From Solirubrobacterales bacterium (GTDB taxonomy: Bacteria; Actinomycetota; Thermoleophilia; Solirubrobacterales; 70-9), in the NCBI GenBank assembly GCA_019456285.1, contig VRUE01000008.1:15171-48956 (forward strand): a stretch of 33,786 bases of DNA, in the 5' to 3' direction. The translations under genes and the position numbers were made by a program. The notes below the pieces were generated by a model that worked only from the letters and a program-made list of their open reading frames with translations, was not told the DNA's origin and did not search any database. This document shows positions 1 to 6,544 of the stretch, piece by piece; position 1 is the first letter of the stretch; each line of letters begins with the position of its first letter.

Positions 1-42
1 CTTAGGGTATCCTAAGACTGCGTTTCCGACGGACGACCGTCG
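1..42. promoter_or_regulatory. Two perfect 6-N4-6 inverted repeats upstream of the LuxR-type gene (CTTAGG-GTAT-CCTAAG at 1-16; CGACGG-ACGA-CCGTCG at 27-42)
   Basis: Read directly from sequence; both arms perfectly complementary with 4-nt spacers, ~85-130 bp upstream of ATG 129. Confidence 0.45.
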
Positions 43-128
43 TCGAGAGCGGTCAGACAGAGAAGGAGGATCCGCGAGGGCGAGGGCGGCGGAACGCGGC
101 GCTCACCGAGGAACGAGGCGAACATGAG

Positions 129-956
129 ATGGACGGCACGCGGAGCGTGAGCAGCATCACCCCCTTGGCCCGTGCGCCCTCGGCACGGAGCGGGCCGCCT
201 GCCGGTGCTCCTCGCTCCGGGCCGGCGTTCAGCGACGAGTTCGCCTGGCGCCTGGACAGGTTCAACAAGTTTCTGCTGGCCGCCTCGCCCGTGGTGCGCG
301 TCACGGCTGGTGTCGGGAGGGAGGTGTGTCGCGCGCTCGGCTTTTCGCGGGTGGCGTTCCTGCACGCCGACTTCAACGTCCGGCGGGTCAGGGGCGGCGC
401 CGGCTACGGACTGGACTCGTCGCTTCTCCGCCGCGTCAGCGAGCCGTTCGAGTCGAGCCCCTGGATCGAGGACTGCGCGGCCAACGGACGGCCGGGGTTC
501 ACGCTGAACGTGAGGCATGGTCCGGCGATTCCGATGAAGTACGTCGAGCTCTTCAAGCTCGGCCCGCTGCTTTGCGTTCCGGTGATCGACAACACCGGTC
601 CCGTGGCTGTGATGCTGCTCGACCGTCGCGGCGCGTTCTTCGGGGTCACCGGCGAGCTGCTGAGCGCAGCTGCGTCCGTGGGCGAGAGCCTCGGCTTGGC
701 GCTCGAGGCGGCGAGGCACTACGGCGGCCGAGGCGCGGGATGGGAGGAGGCCCCGGTCCTATCCCCGCGGCAGCGCCAGGTGCTGACCCTTCTGAGCCGG
801 GGCCTGTCGAACAAGGAGATGGCCACGGCCACCGGCCTGAGCGTGTTCACGGTCCGCGACTACGTGTCGAGCCTGTTGCGCTGCCTCGACGTCGGCAACC
901 GCTCGGCCGCGGTCGCCCGGGGCTGGGAGCTGGGGCTGCTCGGCGTCGATCCATGA
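129..956 (+). CDS. LuxR-family transcriptional regulator (GAF-like N-terminal region plus C-terminal HTH)
   Basis: C-terminal LSPRQRQVLTLLSRGLSNKEMATATGLSVFTVRDYVSSLLRCLDVGNRSAAVARGWELGLL is a typical LuxR HTH; N-terminal region reads like a GAF sensor. Confidence 0.85.
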   Translation: MDGTRSVSSITPLARAPSARSGPPAGAPRSGPAFSDEFAWRLDRFNKFLLAASPVVRVTAGVGREVCRALGFSRVAFLHADFNVRRVRGGAGYGLDSSLLRRVSEPFESSPWIEDCAANGRPGFTLNVRHGPAIPMKYVELFKLGPLLCVPVIDNTGPVAVMLLDRRGAFFGVTGELLSAAASVGESLGLALEAARHYGGRGAGWEEAPVLSPRQRQVLTLLSRGLSNKEMATATGLSVFTVRDYVSSLLRCLDVGNRSAAVARGWELGLLGVDP

Positions 957-1000
957 CCGAGGGGCGGCCCCTGCGGCAACGCGGGTCCTGCGATGCCGGC

Positions 1001-1014
1001 CCTACAAATGTCGG
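1001..1014. promoter_or_regulatory. Candidate operator CCTAC-AAAT-GTCGG upstream of the first alpha subunit
   Basis: Imperfect 5-N4-5 inverted repeat; near-identical element recurs at 3991-4004. Confidence 0.35.
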
Positions 1015-1119
1015 ATTCAAAAGCAGGCTCGCGTGCTCTTGTATCTGTGGCAGCAGCGGGGCCCGGGCGATGGTCGCTGCGGGCAACGGTGACCAAGCCA
1101 GTACACGGAGGTGACGCGG

Positions 1120-3972
1120 ATGAGCTCCAAGGCGACCAGCTCTCGCTCACGCCGCTCGCGCCGAGCGGTGAGGGCCGAGGACTCCTACTCGGGTGTCGCG
1201 GATCTCTACAAGGAGAAGTGGACCTGGGACAAGGTCGCCTGGGGCACGCACTGCGTCGACTGCTATCCGGGCAACTGCCCCTTCTTCGTCTACGTCAAAG
1301 ACGGCATCGTCTGGCGCGAGGAGCAGGCGGGGACCTTCACCCAGATCGAGGAGGGGATCCCCGACAACAACCCGATGGGCTGCCAGAAGGGGGCCGCCTG
1401 GAGCCAGCAGCTCTACAGCCCCGACCGCCTGATGCACCCGCTCAAACGCGCCGGCGAGCGCGGCTCCGGCAAGTGGAAGCAGATCTCGTGGGACGAGGCG
1501 CTGACCGAGGTCGCCGACGCCCTCATCGACACGATCCGCGAGGACGGCCCGGAGTCGATCATCCGCGAGGGAACCCCCGAGATCGCGGCGGTGACCGAGG
1601 CCCAGCGGTTCCTGGACATGATCGGCGCCGTCACCACCGACCTCAACGGCTCGATCAACGACTTCGCCTCGGGCCTGTACGAGACCTACGGGAAGTTCAA
1701 CGGGGTGTCGGAGATCGGTGACTGGTTCAACTCCGAGCTGGTCCTGATCTGGCACATGAACCCGGCGTACACGCGCATTCCCCACTTCCACTTCGTGGCC
1801 GAGGCCCGGTACCACGGCGCCGAGGTGGTGTCGATCGCGCCCGACTACAACGCCTCCGCGATCCACGCCGACGCCTTCATGCCCGTCCGCCCCGGCACCG
1901 ACGCCGCACTGGCGCTGGCGGCCTGCCAGACGATCATCGAGGAGGGGCTCCTCGACCGCGGGTTCGTCGTCGAGCAGACCGACCTGCCCCTGCTCGTGCG
2001 CGCCGACACCAAGCGCTTCCTGTGCGCCAGCGATCTCGACGCGGACGGGCTCGAGGACCAGTTCTACTGGTGGGACAGCGGCGAGGGCGCCCTCGCCGAG
2101 GCCGGGCGCGGCAGCCTCGACCTCGGCGGCGTCGACCCCGCGCTCGAGGGCGCCTTCGAGGTCGAGCTGCCCGGCGGCGAGCGGGTCGAGGTCACACCCG
2201 TCTTCGAGCTGCTGAAGGCGCGCCTGAACGAGCACTACACGCCCGAGCAGGCAGCCGACATCTGCGGCATCGACGCGAACGACATCCGCTGGCTTGCACG
2301 AAAGGTCGCCCAGCGGCGCACGAACATCATGATGGGCTACAACTCGATGAAGAACTACCACGGCGACCTGATGGAGCGCTCGATGGCGCTGCTGCTGGGC
2401 CTGACCGGCAACTGGGGCAAGCACGGCACGGGCACGCGGTGCTGGTCGACCGGCCTGCTCGACGGCATCGCGATCGCGATGGCGAAGGAGCAGCCCGGGC
2501 TCGAGGGCGCCCAGCAGGTGATGGTGTCGGCGCTGGGCACGATCGAGGAGACGCTCGCCGAGGACCCATCCCTGACGCCGGAGCTGGCCATGATCGAGTT
2601 TCAGAAGCAGGTCGCGCAGGGTCTCGGCGGATTCTCGGGGGGCATGGGGGAGAACGTCGTGCCGGCGGCCTTCTTCTGGTACTACCACTGCGGCTACCGC
2701 GAGGTCTGGAACCGGCGGGAGTGGAGCGACCCGGCGATGAGCCGGCCGTTCGACGATTACGTCGAGGAAGCGTTCGACAAGGGCTGGTGGGGCGAGCTGC
2801 CCGAGCTCGCCGAGCGCGCCGAGCCGCGGGTTCTGATCGAGTGCGGCGGGAACATCCTGCGCCGCACGCGCGGCGGCACGACGATGCTGCTCGAGCACCT
2901 CTGGCCGAAGCTGAAGATGATCGTGACCGTGGACCTCCGCATGAGCATGACGGCGATGCACGCCGACATCGTGCTTCCCGCGGCCAACCATTACGAGAAG
3001 ATCGGCTTCCACATCCCGACCCCGCACCTGATGAACGCGACCTTCTCCGACAAGGCGGTGGAGCCCGCCGGCGAGGCCAAACCGGAGTGGGAGATCTTCC
3101 AGCTCCTCGCGCGCAAGGTGAGCGAGCGCGCCAAACAGCGGGGGCTCACCGAGTACCGCGACTGGAGGGGGAACAAGCTCGACCTCGGCACGCTCGGCGA
3201 TCGCTACACGCTGGACGGGGCGCTGGAGGACGAAGAGACCCTGTTCGACGACATACTGCGCGACACGGGGCTCTCCGGCGCGCTGCCGGCCGGCACCAAC
3301 CTCGAGACGATGCGGGAGCACGGCCACGTCCGCTTCGTCGACTGGGGGCTCTCGCCGATGGCGCTGGCCCAGGCATCGGACGTGAAGGCCGACGAGGTGC
3401 ACGTGCCGTTCCGCCGCCACACCGAGCAGAAGGACCCCTACCCGACGCTGACGCGTCGCGCCCAGTTCTACCTCGAGCACCCGTGGTTCTTCGAGGCGGA
3501 CGAGGCGCTGCCGCGGCACAAGGAGCCACCGAAGATGGGTGGCAACTACCCGCTGCATGTCACCTCGGGACACATCCGCCACTCGATCCACGCGATGAAC
3601 ATGACCAACCCGGTCCTCCTGCAGACGCACCGCGGCCACCCCTTCTGCTTCCTCAACCCGCAGGACGCCGCCACACGCGGCATCGACGACGACGAGGAAG
3701 TCAAGGTCTTCAACGACTTCGGCTCCTACCAGGTGCCGGTGAAGATCGCTTCGTCGGTGAGGCCCGGCCAGATAATCCTCTACAACGGCTGGGAGCCGTT
3801 CATGCACAAGGGCTGGAAGGGCGGCAGCGACGTCGAGCCCGGGATGGTCAAGTGGCTTCACTTCGTCTCCTACGGCCACCTGAGCTTCTGGCCGGCGCAG
3901 TGGCAGCCGGTGCCGTTCGACCGCGGCGTGTACGTCGAGGCCGAGAAGGTCGTCGAGCCGGTCGAGGCCTGA
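1120..3972 (+). CDS. Molybdopterin oxidoreductase alpha subunit, class II DMSO reductase family (ethylbenzene dehydrogenase / nitrate reductase-like)
   Basis: N-terminal WGTHCVDCYPGNCPF..MGCQKGAAW Fe-S motif; NarG-like DWFNSELVLIWHMNPAYTRIPHFHFVAEARYHGAEVVSIAPDYN; C-terminal molydopterin-binding region. ATG 1120 preferred over GTG 1111 because GGAGG lies at 1107-1111. Confidence 0.9.
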   Translation: MSSKATSSRSRRSRRAVRAEDSYSGVADLYKEKWTWDKVAWGTHCVDCYPGNCPFFVYVKDGIVWREEQAGTFTQIEEGIPDNNPMGCQKGAAWSQQLYSPDRLMHPLKRAGERGSGKWKQISWDEALTEVADALIDTIREDGPESIIREGTPEIAAVTEAQRFLDMIGAVTTDLNGSINDFASGLYETYGKFNGVSEIGDWFNSELVLIWHMNPAYTRIPHFHFVAEARYHGAEVVSIAPDYNASAIHADAFMPVRPGTDAALALAACQTIIEEGLLDRGFVVEQTDLPLLVRADTKRFLCASDLDADGLEDQFYWWDSGEGALAEAGRGSLDLGGVDPALEGAFEVELPGGERVEVTPVFELLKARLNEHYTPEQAADICGIDANDIRWLARKVAQRRTNIMMGYNSMKNYHGDLMERSMALLLGLTGNWGKHGTGTRCWSTGLLDGIAIAMAKEQPGLEGAQQVMVSALGTIEETLAEDPSLTPELAMIEFQKQVAQGLGGFSGGMGENVVPAAFFWYYHCGYREVWNRREWSDPAMSRPFDDYVEEAFDKGWWGELPELAERAEPRVLIECGGNILRRTRGGTTMLLEHLWPKLKMIVTVDLRMSMTAMHADIVLPAANHYEKIGFHIPTPHLMNATFSDKAVEPAGEAKPEWEIFQLLARKVSERAKQRGLTEYRDWRGNKLDLGTLGDRYTLDGALEDEETLFDDILRDTGLSGALPAGTNLETMREHGHVRFVDWGLSPMALAQASDVKADEVHVPFRRHTEQKDPYPTLTRRAQFYLEHPWFFEADEALPRHKEPPKMGGNYPLHVTSGHIRHSIHAMNMTNPVLLQTHRGHPFCFLNPQDAATRGIDDDEEVKVFNDFGSYQVPVKIASSVRPGQIILYNGWEPFMHKGWKGGSDVEPGMVKWLHFVSYGHLSFWPAQWQPVPFDRGVYVEAEKVVEPVEA

Positions 3973-3990
3973 GCCGGATCGGCGGTTGCC

Positions 3991-4004
3991 CCTACGGATG
4001 TCGG
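3991..4004. promoter_or_regulatory. Candidate operator CCTAC-GGAT-GTCGG upstream of the gamma subunit
   Basis: Shares CCTAC-N4-GTCGG architecture with 1001-1014; extended arms CCCTAC/GTCGGG match 5 of 6. Confidence 0.35.
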
Positions 4005-4061
4005 GTGGTCGATGCGCCGTGCCGCTGGTACGACTTAAAGGGTCCGAGACGAAGGAGTCCA

Positions 4062-4745
4062 ATGGAGGCGAAACGACTCACAGGGGCGCTGTCCGAACCA
4101 GGCGCAAGCGTCTGGGAGGAGGCGCCGGTGGAGCATGTGGCACTTGCCGCGGCCCCGCTGGCCGAGCAGCCGTCCCGCTACGTAAGAACGGCTTGGGCCG
4201 AGCGGCCCTACGGTTTCGTGCGCGACCTGCGGGCCCACGCGGCCCATGACGGCGAGCGCTTCTATCTGCGGCTGGAGTGGTCGAGCCCGACCCTCGAGGC
4301 CCGCGAGGCGGAGGAGGATCCGTTCTCGAACCCGATCGAGGGCCCGGACGCGTTCCCGGACTCCGTCGCGGTGATGTTCCCGTCGGGCGAGGGGGCTGAG
4401 CTCGACACGAAGGGCTCCGACGAGGCTCCGGTCGGGATCTGGCGCTGGGCGGAGGGTATGCCGGAGGCGGTCGAGGACCTCCTGGCCACCGGCCTGGGCA
4501 CGCTCCGCCCGGCCAATGGCGATGGCGGCGGCGGTGATGATCTGCGGGCGCGCTCGGGCGCCGACGGGTCGCGGTGGCAGGTCGTCTTCGGACGGTCGCT
4601 CGCCTCCGAGCGGGACGCGACGCCGCAACTCGCGCCCGGCGAGACGATCCGGGTCGCCTTCGCCGCATGGGCGGGGGCGAACCAGGAGAGGGGCGGCATC
4701 AAGTCCTACTCACAGCGCTGGATCGACCTGGCGCTCGAGCAATAA
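4062..4745 (+). CDS. Heme-b-type gamma subunit (EbdC / DMSO reductase class II gamma-like)
   Basis: Lies between alpha and beta genes; contains FPDSVAVMFPSG and C-terminal GGIKSYSQRW regions as expected for an EbdC-like heme b subunit; AAGGAG ribosome-binding site upstream of ATG 4062. Confidence 0.75.
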   Translation: MEAKRLTGALSEPGASVWEEAPVEHVALAAAPLAEQPSRYVRTAWAERPYGFVRDLRAHAAHDGERFYLRLEWSSPTLEAREAEEDPFSNPIEGPDAFPDSVAVMFPSGEGAELDTKGSDEAPVGIWRWAEGMPEAVEDLLATGLGTLRPANGDGGGGDDLRARSGADGSRWQVVFGRSLASERDATPQLAPGETIRVAFAAWAGANQERGGIKSYSQRWIDLALEQ

Positions 4746-4756
4746 GGAGCGATCGC

Positions 4757-5815
4757 GTGAATGCACCGGAGAAAGCCAAGCTCGAGCACCAGCTCGCGAT
4801 GGTGTTCGACCTCAACAAGTGCATCGGCTGCCAGACGTGCTCGGTCGCGTGCAAGGTTCTGTGGACGCGCGACGAGGGGATGGAGCATCAGTGGTGGGCC
4901 ACCGTCAACACGCAGCCGGGCAAAGGCACCCCGAAAAACTGGGAAGAGATGGGCGGCGGTGAGCGCGGGGGCGCCCCCGTGGCCGGCCATCTTCCGACCA
5001 AGGAGGAGTTCGGCGGCGGCTGGGAGTACGACTTCGACCGGCTCTTCTACGGAGGCAAGGGCTCAGCGGAGACGCTGCGGCCGACGAAGGGCGCGCCGGA
5101 GTGGGGGCCGAACTGGGACGAGGATCAGGGCGCGGGCGAGTACCCCAACTCCTACTACTTCTACCTGCCCCGGATCTGCAACCACTGCACGAACCCGGTC
5201 TGCATGGAGGCCTGTCCGCGTGGGGTCATGCACAAGCGGCCCGAGGACGGAATCGTCCTGCGCGACGAGGATCGCTGTCGCGGCTACCGGTTCTGCATGG
5301 AGGCCTGCCCTTACAAGAAGATCTATTACAACCACGTCCGCAACATCGGGCAGCAGTGCATCTTCTGCCTGCCGCGGATCGAGCAGGGAGTCGCGCCGGC
5401 GTGCGCGCGCCAGTGCCCGTCGCGCCTGGTGTTCGTCGGCTTCCTGGACGACAAGAGCGGACCGATCCACAAGCTCGTCAACGAGTGGAAAGTCGCACTG
5501 CCCCTCCACCCGGAGTACGGCACGAGCCCGAACGTGTTCTACGTCCCGCCGCTGTCTCCCCACCGGCTCAAGCCGGACGGCTCGATGGACACGTCAGCGC
5601 CCCGGATCCCGATCGAGTACCTGGAAACGCTGTTCGGCCCGCGCGTCGGCGCGACGCTCGACAAGCTGAAAGCCGAGCTGGACGGGGTGCGCAACGGAGG
5701 CAGCTCGGAGATGCTCGACACGCTGATCGCCTATCAGTGGCAGTCGCTGTTCGGCCCGTTCACGGAGGATCCGGCCGAGCTGGCGAAAGCCGAGTCGGCG
5801 AACGGAGGCGAGTGA
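4757..5815 (+). CDS. Fe-S beta subunit of class II DMSO reductase family (NarH/EbdB-like)
   Basis: KCIGCQTCSVACKVLW, CNHCTNPVCMEACP, DRCRGYRFCMEACPYKK, CIFCLPRIEQGVAPACARQCP cluster motifs; GTG start at 4757 after AAGGAG. Confidence 0.9.
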   Translation: MNAPEKAKLEHQLAMVFDLNKCIGCQTCSVACKVLWTRDEGMEHQWWATVNTQPGKGTPKNWEEMGGGERGGAPVAGHLPTKEEFGGGWEYDFDRLFYGGKGSAETLRPTKGAPEWGPNWDEDQGAGEYPNSYYFYLPRICNHCTNPVCMEACPRGVMHKRPEDGIVLRDEDRCRGYRFCMEACPYKKIYYNHVRNIGQQCIFCLPRIEQGVAPACARQCPSRLVFVGFLDDKSGPIHKLVNEWKVALPLHPEYGTSPNVFYVPPLSPHRLKPDGSMDTSAPRIPIEYLETLFGPRVGATLDKLKAELDGVRNGGSSEMLDTLIAYQWQSLFGPFTEDPAELAKAESANGGE

Positions 5816-5816
5816 G

Positions 5817-6527
5817 ATGTTCGGGTTCTCGCTGCGCGGGCTGGACATCGAGGAAGCGGGCGTCGACGGGCTCAAGGAGCCGGAGGGCGGGCCGGACGTC
5901 GCGCGCAGCAAGTGCTACGCGCTGCTCGCCTCCGGGTACAACGTGCCCGACGAGGAGCGCTTCCGCGAGCTCGTCGGCGGGGAATTCGCGGCAGCGCTGG
6001 GCGAGCAGCGCGGCGAGCTGCCCTACGAGCTCGAGCTGGCGATCGACCCGGTCCCGGCCGAGCAGTCGCACGATGACTTCCAGGCCGAGTTCCTGGGGCT
6101 GTTCGAGGTGGGGGCGGGCGGGCCGCCCTGTCCGCTCTACGGCGGCGTCTGGGGCGCGGACCGGATGAAATCGATGGAGGAGGTCGCTCGCTTCTACAAC
6201 TACTTCGGGCTGAAGCTCGCCGACGATCGCCGGATCCCGCCCGATCACCTCGCGACCGAGCTGGAGTTCCTGCACTACCTGACCTTTCGCCAGGCCGCCT
6301 CGCCACTGGAGCAGCTGGCGGCGCCGTACCGCAGGGCGCAGCTCGACTTCATCGAGCGGCAGCCCGGCGCCTGGGTGCCGAAGCTCAAGGAGCGCCTCGA
6401 CGGGCTCGAGGCCGCCGCCTTCTTCACCAGCCTGGTCGATGCCACCGCACGCTTTCTCGAGGCTGACCACAGGCACCTGACCGAGGAAGCCGGGTCTTCC
6501 AGCGCGCCGGCGTCGGCGGGGCGTTGA
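5817..6527 (+). CDS. TorD/DmsD-like molybdoenzyme assembly chaperone
   Basis: Helical protein with Y..LA.GYN.P and DDFQAEFLGLFEVG..GPPCPLYGGVWG region; sits between beta and second alpha. Confidence 0.75.
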   Translation: MFGFSLRGLDIEEAGVDGLKEPEGGPDVARSKCYALLASGYNVPDEERFRELVGGEFAAALGEQRGELPYELELAIDPVPAEQSHDDFQAEFLGLFEVGAGGPPCPLYGGVWGADRMKSMEEVARFYNYFGLKLADDRRIPPDHLATELEFLHYLTFRQAASPLEQLAAPYRRAQLDFIERQPGAWVPKLKERLDGLEAAAFFTSLVDATARFLEADHRHLTEEAGSSSAPASAGR

Positions 6528-6544
6528 GACGCTAGCCCGCGAGC

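Noticed and set aside
2022-4061. N-terminal part of the 907-aa plus-strand ORF
   Set aside because: Out-of-frame read-through of alpha-1 (Arg/Ala/Gly-rich). Only the segment from ATG 4062 is a real gene.
1147-4062. 971-aa minus-strand ORF opposite the first alpha subunit
   Set aside because: High-GC antisense shadow; low-complexity R/V/L/H-rich translation with no domain, while the plus strand has clear molybdopterin motifs.
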